Source: Alcaligenaceae bacterium
GTDB taxonomy: Bacteria; Pseudomonadota; Gammaproteobacteria; Burkholderiales; Burkholderiaceae_B
Direction: 5' to 3'
Length of the DNA: 64,000 bases
Assembly (NCBI GenBank): GCA_013416395.1
Contig: JACCEP010000009.1
Coordinates: 62,001 to 126,000 of the forward strand
Shown here: positions 36,465 through 45,623 of the stretch, piece after piece
Layout: each line of letters begins with the position of its first letter
Position numbering within the stretch: the first letter of the stretch is position 1
Notes under the pieces: generated by a model
The model's database searches: none
What the model was told of the DNA's origin: nothing
What the model saw: only the letters and a program-made list of their open reading frames with translations
Position numbers and translations under genes: made by a program

Positions 36465-36498
36465 CCGTCAGCCAGGTTGCTGCAGCGTGGCAGTCGGC

Positions 36499-37752
36499 TT
36501 AGCGCTGGTAACGGCTCACCGCCAGATCATTGCAAGGTATGTCGGTGGGCTTGCCCGACATAATGTCTGCCAGCAGCTTTCCGCTGCCACACGACATCGT
36601 CCAGCCCAGCGTGCCGTGGCCCGTGTTCAGGTACAAGCCTGGGATACGGGTGGCACCAATAATTGGGGTGCTGTCCGGTGTCTTGGGTCGCAGCCCACTC
36701 CAAAAAGTTACATCGTTTTCGATCCGACTGCCGGGAAACAAATCATCCAGTACCATTTCCAGCGTATATTGCCGTCGCGGGTCCAGTGAGGTGTCAAAAC
36801 CTTTGATCTCTGCCATGCCTCCAACGCGTATACGCTGGTCAAATCGGGTAATGGCAATTTTGTAAGTTTCGTCCAGCAATGTTGACACCGGCGCACGGCT
36901 TTCGTCGGCAATCGGCACCGTAATTGAATACCCTTTCATAGGGTAAATGGGTAAGCGCTCTACGCCGCTCATCAATACACGTGACCATGCCCCCAGCGCC
37001 ACAACATAGGCGTCTGCGGTCAGGCGTTCAGGACCACATTGCACACCTGATATCGTCGACCCCGATATACATAAGCGGTCAATCGGCGTGTTGTAGCGAA
37101 ACTTCACGCCCAGCTTTTCGGCTTCTGCTGCCAGACGCGTGGTAAACAGATTGCAGTCCCCGGTTTCGTCGCCCGGTAGTCGCAGGCCGCCAGTCAGCTT
37201 GTCTCGTGTGTGAGCCAAGGCAGGCTCGGCCTTGGGCAGTTCCATGCTCGACAGCAACTCAAACTCTACCCCTGCCTCGCGCAGCACCTCGATGTCGGCA
37301 CCTACATGGTCGAGCTGCTCTTGAGAGCGAAACACCTGCAGGGTGCCTTGCGCGCGGCCTTCATATTCAATGCCAATATCGTCTCGCAAGTTATGCAGGC
37401 AGGCACGGGAGTACTCTGACACCCTGATCATTCGCTCTTTGTTGATGGCGTAACGTTCGGGCGTGCAGTTGCGCCACATCTGGTACATCCATTGCAATTG
37501 ATAGAGGCTCCCGTCCGGCTTGAAAGACAGCGGAGGATGTTTGGCGAACAGCCATTTAATGGCTTTTAGCGGTACACCCGGCGCCGCCCATGGCGAAGAG
37601 TAGCCAAACGAAATCTGCCCCGCGTTGGCAAAGCTGGTTTCGAGCGCAGGCCCCGCCAGGCGGTCTATGACGGTTACGTCATGCCCCTCGCGTGCAAGAT
37701 AATAAGCGGTGGTTACGCCGACGACTCCAGCGCCCAAGACAATGATTCTCAT
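36499..37752 (-). CDS. dadA: D-amino acid dehydrogenase DadA
   Basis: FAD-dependent, membrane-associated oxidation of D-amino acids (mainly D-alanine) to keto acids. In 417 residues the N-terminal dinucleotide motif is [18 protein letters not shown] at 3-20, with [18 protein letters not shown] near 38-55, all DadA-typical, and C-terminal [32 protein letters not shown] near 359-390. No alanine racemase (dadX) follows. A divergent lrp gene 247 bases away is the likely controller, as in E. coli and Pseudomonas. Confidence 0.96.
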   Translation of the reverse strand: MRIIVLGAGVVGVTTAYYLAREGHDVTVIDRLAGPALETSFANAGQISFGYSSPWAAPGVPLKAIKWLFAKHPPLSFKPDGSLYQLQWMYQMWRNCTPERYAINKERMIRVSEYSRACLHNLRDDIGIEYEGRAQGTLQVFRSQEQLDHVGADIEVLREAGVEFELLSSMELPKAEPALAHTRDKLTGGLRLPGDETGDCNLFTTRLAAEAEKLGVKFRYNTPIDRLCISGSTISGVQCGPERLTADAYVVALGAWSRVLMSGVERLPIYPMKGYSITVPIADESRAPVSTLLDETYKIAITRFDQRIRVGGMAEIKGFDTSLDPRRQYTLEMVLDDLFPGSRIENDVTFWSGLRPKTPDSTPIIGATRIPGLYLNTGHGTLGWTMSCGSGKLLADIMSGKPTDIPCNDLAVSRYQR

Positions 37753-37784
37753 GCTAAAGATGGTAAGCCAAGCATGACAGTGTT

Positions 37785-37822
37785 TTTTACTGAAAAATTT
37801 GGCTTTTCATGAAATTTGCCTG
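37785..37822. promoter_or_regulatory. Possible Lrp-binding AT-rich site between dadA and lrp
   Basis: An AT-rich stretch with two copies of AAATTT (37795-37800 and 37812-37817) 17 bases apart, about 40 bases upstream of the dadA start on its own side. The neighbour is an Lrp-type regulator. It is a suggestion only; no experimentally defined consensus is matched closely. Confidence 0.3.
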
Positions 37823-37998
37823 AACCGTGGGGCGTATAGGGGTGGTTTTCAGCAATATTTACCTGCGACAAATGCAGCAAGGTGGTACAGGCAGAAATAG
37901 GTCTGTCTGAAGGGCATATTCCGCCCTTATGCCATTCAAAATGCCTTAGACTCTGGCCATATAAAAATACGTCTGCTGATCGTTATTTTGAGGAGGAA

Positions 37999-38490
37999 AT
38001 GGTGCGAATCAAACGCAGTCCCACGGCAACCCTGGATAAGCTCGACCGTCACATTCTCGATTTGCTGCAGCGTGATGGCCGTATGTCCATGACTGATCTG
38101 GCCGACAACGTGGGCCTGACGGTCACGCCCTGTATTGAGCGCGTAAAGCGTCTCGAACGCGAAGGCGTTATCACGGGTTATCACGCACGGGTCGCGCCGA
38201 GCGCGTTGGACGCCAGTCTGCTGGTGTTTGTTGAAATATCCATTACCAGCAAGTCAGAGCGTAGCTTTGAAGAGTTCAGGCGGGAGATTCTGTGTATTCC
38301 TTATGTCCAAGAGTGCCATCTGGTGTCGGGTGATTTTGACTATCTGGTTAAAGCCCGCATCAAGGAAATCAGCCAGTACCGTGTATTGTTGGGTGATATC
38401 CTGTTGCGCCTGCCAGGGGTAACGCAAACCAAAAGCCTGGTTGTCATGGAAGAAATTAAAGAGACGTTATATATACCGGCCAGCAAATGA
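37999..38490 (+). CDS. lrp: Lrp/AsnC-family regulator
   Basis: A 163-residue DNA-binding protein, close to the leucine-responsive regulator group. N-terminal winged HTH: LDRHILDLLQRDGRMSMTDLADNVGLTVTPCIERVKRLEREGVI near 14-57; C-terminal RAM domain: QECHLVSGDFDYLVKARIK near 105-123 and LPGVTQTKSLVVMEEIK. The ATG at 37999 is preceded by AGGAGG and fits the family length; a longer in-frame start at 37882 lies in the promoter gap. It is divergent from dadA, which it probably regulates in response to alanine or leucine. Confidence 0.92.
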   Translation: MVRIKRSPTATLDKLDRHILDLLQRDGRMSMTDLADNVGLTVTPCIERVKRLEREGVITGYHARVAPSALDASLLVFVEISITSKSERSFEEFRREILCIPYVQECHLVSGDFDYLVKARIKEISQYRVLLGDILLRLPGVTQTKSLVVMEEIKETLYIPASK

Positions 38491-38647
38491 GTGCTCGCAG
38501 AGCGCAAGCGCGGTCACGCAAATGGCCCAAGGCAGGTGGGTGCTGTGTGCCAGTGCACGGCGATGTTTACTAGGTAGCGTATGCCAGGTGCGAGCGGCGG
38601 CAAGTCGGGGGCAGTACTAAGCGGCACCATGGGTAGCCGCGTCAGGT

Positions 38648-39802
38648 TTATTTGGCTGGCACGCCGCGTACAAAAACCATATTGTCGCGATGCATGAGTT
38701 CGGGGTCAGACATGCTGCCTAAAATTTCAGCAATGCGACTGCTTGGTTGACGCATGATACGGCGGGTGTCGCGGGCAGAATAATTGATGAGGCCGCGGCC
38801 GCACTCGTTGCCATCGGGGTCAAGGCAGGCGACGACGTCGCCGCGCTGAAAGTTGCCTTCGACAGCAGTAACGCCTATGGCAAGCAAGCTTTTGTGGCCT
38901 TGTGTAAGCGCGTTGACTGCACCTTGGTCTAGAGTAATGCGACCGCGCAGACGCAGGTGATTGGCCAGCCAGCGCTGGCGAGCTGACCTGACCGGCAGGC
39001 TGGCACGCAATTCTGTGCCTATGGATTCGCCCGCAGCCAACCGCAGCAGCACATTGGGTTCGCGACCTGATGCAATGACGGTGTGACCACCGCTGTTGGC
39101 GGCCCGCCTGGCAGCTAACACTTTGGTGAGCATGCCGCCCGTACCAATGTTGCTGCCCGAGCCGCCGGCCATGGCTTCGAGAGCGGGGTCGCCCGCCTGG
39201 CCCAGGGTAATGAGCGTGGCATCGGGGTTTTTGCGCGGGTCTGCGTCGTAAAGGCCGGTTTGATCCGTAAGAATGACGAGTGCTTCTGCTTCGATCAGGT
39301 TGGTTACCAGTGCGCCCAATGTATCGTTGTCGCCAAGGCGTATTTCATCGGTAACCACGGTATCGTTTTCGTTGACAATGGGTACTACACCCAAGCCCAG
39401 CAGTGTGTACAGCGTACTGCGCGCGTTCAGGTAGCGACGCCGGTCGGCCAAGTCTTCGTGCGTAAGCAAAATTTGGGCAGTACGGATGCCATGCTGTGCG
39501 AACGCCACCTCGTAAGCCTGTATGAGGCCCATTTGGCCAACGGCCGCCGCCGCCTGTAGCTCATGCATGGCGTTGGGCCTGCGCGGCCACCCTAGCCTGG
39601 CCATGCCCTCGGCAATGGCGCCGCTGGACACCAGCACCATTTGTTTGCCGCCAGCATGCAGGCTGGCGATTTGTGCAGCCCATTCTGAAACAGCCTGGTT
39701 GTCAATACCTTTACCCTCGTTGGTGACGAGTGAGGAGCCTACTTTGACGACCAGGCGCTTTGCCGAGGCTACAGCTGAGGTCATGATGTGGTTAGCGGAC
39801 AT
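38648..39802 (-). CDS. proB: Glutamate 5-kinase
   Basis: First step of proline synthesis: phosphorylates glutamate. In 384 residues the amino-acid kinase domain carries [16 protein letters not shown] near 15-30, [18 protein letters not shown] near 57-74, LINEND-type [20 protein letters not shown] near 140-159 and [15 protein letters not shown] near 220-234. A C-terminal PUA domain (about 290-384) contains [18 protein letters not shown]. Last gene of the rplU-rpmA-obg-proB block, 35 bases after obg. The ATG at 39802 or an inner ATG at 39784 are both possible. Confidence 0.96.
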   Translation of the reverse strand: MSANHIMTSAVASAKRLVVKVGSSLVTNEGKGIDNQAVSEWAAQIASLHAGGKQMVLVSSGAIAEGMARLGWPRRPNAMHELQAAAAVGQMGLIQAYEVAFAQHGIRTAQILLTHEDLADRRRYLNARSTLYTLLGLGVVPIVNENDTVVTDEIRLGDNDTLGALVTNLIEAEALVILTDQTGLYDADPRKNPDATLITLGQAGDPALEAMAGGSGSNIGTGGMLTKVLAARRAANSGGHTVIASGREPNVLLRLAAGESIGTELRASLPVRSARQRWLANHLRLRGRITLDQGAVNALTQGHKSLLAIGVTAVEGNFQRGDVVACLDPDGNECGRGLINYSARDTRRIMRQPSSRIAEILGSMSDPELMHRDNMVFVRGVPAK

Positions 39803-39837
39803 TGCGCAGCGTGGTTACCGGAAACAAAAAGCGTAAA

Positions 39838-40953
<1,116 letters not shown>

Positions 40954-40991
40954 TTATAAAAAATGAGGGCTAACCCTATGCGGCTATTCTA

Positions 40992-41028
40992 AAGCAAAAA
41001 GCCCCGCCACTTGAGATGGCAGGGCTTT
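40992..41028 (-). terminator. Intrinsic terminator between rpmA and obg
   Basis: On the minus strand, AAAGCCCTGCCA and TGGCGGGGCTTT form a 7-bp plus 4-bp stem (one mismatch), followed by TTTTTGCTTT. It should end most transcripts that carry rplU-rpmA and lower obg-proB expression. Confidence 0.8.
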
Positions 41029-41050
41029 CGGTGATGACGCTGGCCGGGGA

Positions 41051-41311
41051 TTATTCGGCAGCGATTACCGACACGGTGCGCTTGTTGAGCGCGCCCTTGA
41101 TCGCAAACTTTACTTTGCCCTCAATCAGTGAGAACAAGGTGTGGTCTTTGCCCATACCCACATTAACGCCTGGGTGAAATTGTGTGCCACGCTGGCGCAC
41201 AATAATGGAACCTGCTGAAATAAGCTGGCCGCCGTATGTTTTTACGCCCAGTCGTTTCGATTCTGAGTCGCGGCCGTTACGCGTAGAGCCGCCGCCTTTT
41301 TTCTGTGCCAT
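41051..41311 (-). CDS. rpmA: 50S ribosomal protein L27
   Basis: An 86-residue bL27. It begins [23 protein letters not shown], the conserved N-terminal tail that reaches the peptidyl-transferase centre, followed by [22 protein letters not shown]. Family length is normal. AGGAGC lies before the ATG. Downstream of rplU in the same operon. Confidence 0.98.
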   Translation of the reverse strand: MAQKKGGGSTRNGRDSESKRLGVKTYGGQLISAGSIIVRQRGTQFHPGVNVGMGKDHTLFSLIEGKVKFAIKGALNKRTVSVIAAE

Positions 41312-41348
41312 GTTTAGCTCCTGCTATACAAAACCGTTAATTGCAAAT

Positions 41349-41660
41349 TTAGGCCGTGATGGCGTCAATGCGAACTTCGGTATAGTTTTGACGATGGCCC
41401 TGACGCTTTTGATAATGCTTGCGACGACGCATCTTGAAAATCTTTACTTTGTCGTGACGGCCTTGTGCAAGAACGGTTGCCGTGACCAGAGCACCAGCTA
41501 CCAAAGGCGTGCCAATTTGCAGCTGCTCGCCTTCGCCTACCGATAAAACCTGGTCTAGCGAAATTTCTTGCCCAATGTCTGCCGGTATCTGTTCTATCTT
41601 CAATTTTTGACCTGCGGCAACGCGATACTGCTTGCCACCGGTTTTTATGACCGCGTACAT
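41349..41660 (-). CDS. rplU: 50S ribosomal protein L21
   Basis: A 103-residue bL21: [20 protein letters not shown] at the start, then [17 protein letters not shown] and the basic end [19 protein letters not shown]. The ATG at 41660 has AGGGAAATCC upstream; the longer open frame to 41708 is inside the promoter region. First gene of rplU-rpmA-obg-proB. Confidence 0.98.
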   Translation of the reverse strand: MYAVIKTGGKQYRVAAGQKLKIEQIPADIGQEISLDQVLSVGEGEQLQIGTPLVAGALVTATVLAQGRHDKVKIFKMRRRKHYQKRQGHRQNYTEVRIDAITA

Positions 41661-41706
41661 GTGGATTTCCCTAATTTGAAAAACTTGACAAAATGCCAAG
41701 CTCGCC

Positions 41707-41736
41707 ATTCTAACGAAAATATAGCAATCAGGTCAA
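41707..41736 (-). promoter_or_regulatory. Sigma-70 promoter for rplU-rpmA
   Basis: Minus strand TTGACC (41736-41731), 18-base spacer, TAGAAT (41712-41707), about 45 bases upstream of the rplU start. Both hexamers are close to consensus and the position is right for a ribosomal protein operon. Confidence 0.7.
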
Positions 41737-42019
41737 GCCCTTAGCTTATTAGCGCCAGTTGGCAATGACCGATTTTGTGCAAGGCGCAACAGTGTGGTTT
41801 ATGGCGATATCGCTCTGTTGGGGCCTGTTTGCCTAAGGTGTGGGCAGTATGCCTGGCAGCCATTGCCGGTTGCCCTGTGAGGTGCTGACGGTTTGGGCTG
41901 CCACACACTGTATGTAATTAGCCACGCCAGCGTGGCCAGTGCCAGGTCAGTTAAGGGATGACACCCGCCCCGTCTGTGGTATGGCTGTTGGCCGGGTGCC
42001 TGTGTAACGATAAGGCCGA
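41737..42019. other. Gap between rplU promoter and argJ, no gene seen
   Basis: Apart from a 16-bp palindrome GCCACGCCAGCGTGGC (41921-41936) that could act as a hairpin after argJ, I see no supported coding region. Short open frames on both strands lack ribosome sites and family resemblance. Confidence 0.6.
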
Positions 42020-43246
42020 TCAAGAACGGTAATCGGCGTTAATGGTGACGTATTCGTGTGAAAAGTCGCAGGTGTAAACCGTTTCGCAGGCTTCGCCTCG
42101 GCCCAGCGCGATGCGCATTTCAATTTCGGGCTGCTGCATGACGCGCTGACCGTCTTCTTCTTGGTAGTCTGGGTGGCGACCGCCCTCGCTTGCAACTTTT
42201 ACGTCGCCCAGCCACAGGTTAACGCCGTTAACGTCCAGGTCGTCGATGCCTGCATAACCGATGGCGCACAGAATGCGACCCAGATTGGGGTCTGAGGCAT
42301 AAAAGGCCGTTTTGACCAGCGGTGACTGAGCCACCGAGTAGGCTACTTTAAGGGCCTCTTCAGGGGTTTTGGCCTGCTCGACGCGTACGGTCATGAATTT
42401 GGTGGCACCTTCGGCGTCACGCACAATTTTTTGTGCCAGTTCGCGTGCAGCGTTGGCCAGTGCATCATACAGGGCGTTATAACGAGGGTCGGCAACCGAA
42501 TCGATGGGCTCACCCACCTTACCAGTGGCCATAATGATGAACGAGTCGTTGGTGGATGTGTCGCCGTCAACCGTAATGCGGTTGAATGATAGGTTGGCAA
42601 TGGCCCGGGTCATTTCTTTGAGCAGGCTGGGTTCGACACTGGCGTCGGTGGCCAGAAAGCCCAGCATGGTCGCCATATTAGGTCTGATCATGCCCGCGCC
42701 CTTGCTGATGCCCGTAACGGTGATGGTGTCGGCACCAAGTTGTATATGTTGTGACACGATTTTGGGCTGGGTGTCAGTGGTCATGATGCTGTGGGCAGCG
42801 GCGAACCAGTGGTCGGCGGCACAGTCGCTGACAGCAGTGGGCAACGCAGCGACCAGACGGTCGAGCGGCAGCGGCTCGAGAATGACGCCAGTGGAAAACG
42901 GCAGTACCTGCTGGGGCTTAATGCCCATTTGCTCTGCCAGCGCGACGCAGGTTTGCTTGGCCGCTTGCAGGCCTGTTTCGCCGGTACCGGCGTTGGCATT
43001 GCCTGTGTTAATGACCAGCGCACGAATGTCGATGCCTGTGGCCAGGTGCGTCTCGCACACTTGCACGGGGGCGGCACGAAACCGGTTTAGCGTGAATACC
43101 CCGGCGACACTACTGCCTGCGTCAAGCTTGAACACCGTTAGATCGCGTCGACCCGCCTTGCGGATGCCGGCTTCGGCGATGCCGATCTCCAGGCCCTTGA
43201 CGGGGAAGATGCTCGACTCGGGCGGGATGTGCAGATTAACGGCCAT
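42020..43246 (-). CDS. argJ: Bifunctional ornithine acetyltransferase / N-acetylglutamate synthase
   Basis: Transfers acetyl from N-acetylornithine to glutamate in the cyclic arginine pathway. A 408-residue precursor that self-cleaves into alpha and beta chains: the cleavage and nucleophile motif is [17 protein letters not shown] near residues 189-205, with the catalytic Thr in MAT-ML. Other landmarks are [16 protein letters not shown] near 47-62, NTGNANAGTG near 86-95, and [15 protein letters not shown] near 222-236. It stands as a single gene with a large inverted repeat in its 5' region. Confidence 0.96.
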   Translation of the reverse strand: MAVNLHIPPESSIFPVKGLEIGIAEAGIRKAGRRDLTVFKLDAGSSVAGVFTLNRFRAAPVQVCETHLATGIDIRALVINTGNANAGTGETGLQAAKQTCVALAEQMGIKPQQVLPFSTGVILEPLPLDRLVAALPTAVSDCAADHWFAAAHSIMTTDTQPKIVSQHIQLGADTITVTGISKGAGMIRPNMATMLGFLATDASVEPSLLKEMTRAIANLSFNRITVDGDTSTNDSFIIMATGKVGEPIDSVADPRYNALYDALANAARELAQKIVRDAEGATKFMTVRVEQAKTPEEALKVAYSVAQSPLVKTAFYASDPNLGRILCAIGYAGIDDLDVNGVNLWLGDVKVASEGGRHPDYQEEDGQRVMQQPEIEMRIALGRGEACETVYTCDFSHEYVTINADYRS

Positions 43247-43294
43247 GGCATTGACTCAACAAGACAGAGAGGAAGGACAGGAAAAGGAAATTCT

Positions 43295-43346
43295 ATCAGG
43301 GCCAGCGCTTTGCCGCACACAATGCCGACAAGGGGCTGGCCCTGAT
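43295..43346. repeat. 12-bp perfect inverted repeat upstream of argJ
   Basis: ATCAGGGCCAGC (43295-43306) and GCTGGCCCTGAT (43335-43346) are exact complements separated by 28 bases. They sit 49 to 100 bases upstream of the argJ start, where they could form a leader hairpin or a terminator. Confidence 0.7.
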
Positions 43347-43370
43347 GGGGGCAGTAGGTGCGAGCCAGGG

Positions 43371-43510
43371 GCAGCGACCGACTGCAACTGACTGCGACGG
43401 GCTGCGAGCAGCTACGAGGTGCTGTGACCAACTGCGACATGCTGCGGCTGACTGCATGTTCTGCGGCTGACTGGGACGCGCAGCGACCGGCTGCGATAGA
43501 CGGCAACGGG
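43371..43510. repeat. Decanucleotide tandem array, diverged
   Basis: About fourteen units of period 10 with consensus A/G-CTGCGAC-N-N, for example ACTGCGACGG, GCTGCGAGCA, GCTACGAGGT, GCTGTGACCA, ACTGCGACAT, GCTGCGGCTG. The phase holds from 43371 to 43460, shifts by one base, and continues to about 43510. It lies in the 370-base gap between argJ and the MarR gene. No unit is exactly conserved, so the array is old. Confidence 0.8.
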
Positions 43511-43616
43511 AAGAGGCGGGAATTGTTTCGCGGGCTGCTACACAAAACCCGCCCGCCTTGCGACAGGTGTAATTATGCCTGCGGACACTGGAACAGTGCC
43601 CGCCTGAAAGAAGATG

Positions 43617-44135
43617 TCAGGAAGCGAGCGGTCGGGCGACGGCTTTTAGTTCGGCCAGCGACTCGAACAGCGCGTTGCGGCTTTCATCAGACAGGCCGCT
43701 GAATAGCGACTGTATCCATTGTTCGTGCGCCTGGGCCATTTTGCGAAATACACGCTTGCCTTTGGCAGTAAGCTTGACAAGCGAGCTGCGTCGATCGCTG
43801 GCCACCTTGGTGCGTTCGACCAGGCCTTCTTTTTCGAGCTGGTCGGTAATGCCGGTGATATTGCCATTGGTGACCATCATGCGGCGCGAGAGGTCGCTCA
43901 TTTTCATGCCCGCCGGGGCGCGCAGCAACTGGGCCATAAGATCGAAACGGGGCAGCGTGGTGTTGTATTCGGTGCGCAGACGGCTGCGGATCTCGCCTTC
44001 GATCAGGTTGCAGCATGTGAGCATGCGCAGCCAGAGTCGCAGGTCGAGATGATCATCGGGTAGCGCGCTGCTTTCGAGGTCGGGTGTGTCAGGCGTGTCA
44101 GGCATGGCGAATGTCAGTGAGGTGTTTTCGTTCAT
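43617..44135 (-). CDS. MarR-family regulator of the adjacent catabolic island
   Basis: A 172-residue winged-helix repressor: LRLWLRMLTCCNLIEGEIRSRL near the N-terminus, DNA-binding helices around MKMSDLSRRMMVTNGNITGITDQLEKEGLVERTKVASDRRSSLVKLTAKG (about 92-140) with the wing DRRSS. I use the ATG at 44135; starts at 44180 and further inside are possible. MarR proteins near CoA-dependent aromatic operons usually sense the aromatic CoA thioester. It is divergent from the DUF2817 gene and lies about 1.5 kb before the catabolic operon, with a palindrome in its own promoter region. Confidence 0.88.
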   Translation of the reverse strand: MNENTSLTFAMPDTPDTPDLESSALPDDHLDLRLWLRMLTCCNLIEGEIRSRLRTEYNTTLPRFDLMAQLLRAPAGMKMSDLSRRMMVTNGNITGITDQLEKEGLVERTKVASDRRSSLVKLTAKGKRVFRKMAQAHEQWIQSLFSGLSDESRNALFESLAELKAVARPLAS

Positions 44136-44160
44136 GGTCTTTGTCAATCCGGACAATGGC

Positions 44161-44178
44161 GAAGATATTTTAATCTTC
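44161..44178. promoter_or_regulatory. Inverted repeat, possible MarR autoregulatory site
   Basis: GAAGAT-ATTTTA-ATCTTC, 6-bp arms around an AT centre, lies 26 bases upstream of the MarR start in the divergent gap. Size and place fit a MarR operator, but its sequence differs from the palindrome at 45549. Confidence 0.4.
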
Positions 44179-44324
44179 AATTACATGTGGGTGGTAAATT
44201 GTCTGCACAAAACAGTTCAGTTCAAGGATAGTTTAGGGACATGTATGTGTGCTGTCTTTGATATATGCCTAGTAATGGCCTAAATCGTCGAGATCTAAAC
44301 TTTTTTAAATCGGAGAGGGTAACC

Positions 44325-45410
44325 ATGTATCAGCGTCTCTTTTCTTCTGATTACGCTGCAGCACGGCAGCGTTTCCTTGAAGCGGCAGGCCGGGTGGGCG
44401 GCCAGGTTCAGTCATTGATCAACCCGGCGGGGCCAGGCCGGCACGGTGAGGACTTGTGCATGGATGTGGCGTTTGTCGGAGATACATCGGCCCCAGCCCT
44501 TCTTGTAATGACCTCGGGCGTGCACGGCGAGGAAGGATACTGCGGTTCAGGTTGCCAGATTGCACTGCTCGAGGATGAGGCGTTGCTCGACAGGGCGGCA
44601 GCGGGTAGCGTGGCCATACTGGTCATTCATGCCGTCAACCCCTTTGGTTTCTCGTGGGGACACCGCACCAATGAAGACAACATCGACCTGAATCGCAATT
44701 TCTGCGATTTCAGCAGGTCTTTGCGTGACAACCCCCACTATGGTGACTTGCACCCTTTGCTGGTGCCTGATGTCTGGCCACCTTCTGCCGAGAACGAGGC
44801 GGCCATCAAGGCCTTCGTGCAACGAGAAGGCGAGCGGGCTTATCGGGTTGGTCTTATGCAGGGGCAGCATACCCATCCCGATGGGCTTTTCTACGGTGGC
44901 CGTGCACCGGCCTGGAGTAATGTCACGCTGCGCAGCATTATTTCGGGGTATGGACAAGATCGCCGCCGCATAGGCTGGATCGACTATCACACAGGTCTGG
45001 GGCCTTATGGCCATGGCGAAAAAATCTTTGTGCAGGATGACCGTGCTGCGTTCGAGCGCGCGCTATCGTGGTGGGGGCAGGACGTTACGGCGGTGTCAGA
45101 CCCAGGGTCCAGCACGGTCGACATTGACGGAACGCTTTGGCAGGCACTGTTCGAAGAATGCCCTGACGTGCCCGAATTGACGTTTATGGCCATGGAATAC
45201 GGCACTGTGCCGCTGGATCAGGTTGCGCTGGCGCTACGGGCCGATCGCTGGCTGGCCGCCCGGCCCGATACCGGTGACGAGATGCGGCAAGTTCTGAAGC
45301 AACAGCACCGTGATGCGTTTTATCCCGATCATGATGACTGGCGTGGTGCTGTGCTGGGGCAGTCGCGTGTCAGCCTGTTGCAGGCCATTATTGGGCTGTC
45401 GGAGCAATAA
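44325..45410 (+). CDS. DUF2817 protein, M14-like zinc carboxypeptidase fold
   Basis: A 361-residue cytosolic protein of the DUF2817 family, related to M14 metallopeptidases and deacylases. Candidate zinc ligands are in TSGVHGEEGYCGSG (His/Glu near 66-69) and IDYHTGLGPYG (His near 225); a likely catalytic Glu is in MAMEYGT near 295. HAVNPFGFSWGHRTNEDNIDLNRNF is a strong family block. The ATG at 44325 follows GGAGAGGG. Its place between the MarR gene and the aromatic operon hints that it hydrolyses an amide such as an amino acid conjugate, but that is inference. Confidence 0.82.
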   Translation: MYQRLFSSDYAAARQRFLEAAGRVGGQVQSLINPAGPGRHGEDLCMDVAFVGDTSAPALLVMTSGVHGEEGYCGSGCQIALLEDEALLDRAAAGSVAILVIHAVNPFGFSWGHRTNEDNIDLNRNFCDFSRSLRDNPHYGDLHPLLVPDVWPPSAENEAAIKAFVQREGERAYRVGLMQGQHTHPDGLFYGGRAPAWSNVTLRSIISGYGQDRRRIGWIDYHTGLGPYGHGEKIFVQDDRAAFERALSWWGQDVTAVSDPGSSTVDIDGTLWQALFEECPDVPELTFMAMEYGTVPLDQVALALRADRWLAARPDTGDEMRQVLKQQHRDAFYPDHDDWRGAVLGQSRVSLLQAIIGLSEQ

Positions 45411-45502
45411 GGCTTTACAGGTTATCGCACGCGGCAACGTGCTCTGATACATTGACACGCTCCCTGGTCTGAACGTCATAGCTTGTCGCGCATCGAGTCA
45501 GC

Positions 45503-45538
45503 AAGGGGAGAGCGAAAAATCGCTTGCACCCCTTTTTT
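45503..45538 (+). terminator. Intrinsic terminator after the DUF2817 gene
   Basis: AAGGGG ... CCCCTT outer stem with inner AGCGA-AAAA-TCGCT, followed by TTTTATT. It separates the peptidase transcript from the catabolic operon. Confidence 0.8.
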
Positions 45539-45552
45539 ATTGCTTATATAGT
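45524..45552 (+). promoter_or_regulatory. Promoter of the aromatic catabolic operon
   Basis: TTGCAC (45524-45529), 17-base spacer and TATAGT (45547-45552). The -10 box is close to consensus, the -35 is weak. The -10 overlaps the 18-bp palindrome, as expected for a repressed promoter. Confidence 0.55.
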
Positions 45553-45566
45553 TTAAGCTTAAACTA
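45549..45566. promoter_or_regulatory. Perfect 18-bp palindrome, probable MarR operator
   Basis: TAGTTTAAGCTTAAACTA is a perfect 9+9 palindrome lying on the -10 box and start region of the catabolic operon, 58 bases before the first ATG. Its size, AT content and position are those of a MarR-family repressor site; the neighbouring MarR protein is the natural candidate. Confidence 0.72.
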
Positions 45567-45623
45567 AATGGGGTGGGTATGTTTGTTGCAGGCAATTCAT
45601 AAACGGTACTACCCGGAGACGGC

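Noticed and set aside
41765-41836. 23-codon hydrophobic plus-strand frame near rplU
   Set aside because: Very short, with no ribosome site; not distinguishable from chance.
43371-43510. Decamer array considered as a plasmid-type iteron origin
   Set aside because: Iterons are usually 17-22 bp and lie beside a rep gene; none is here.
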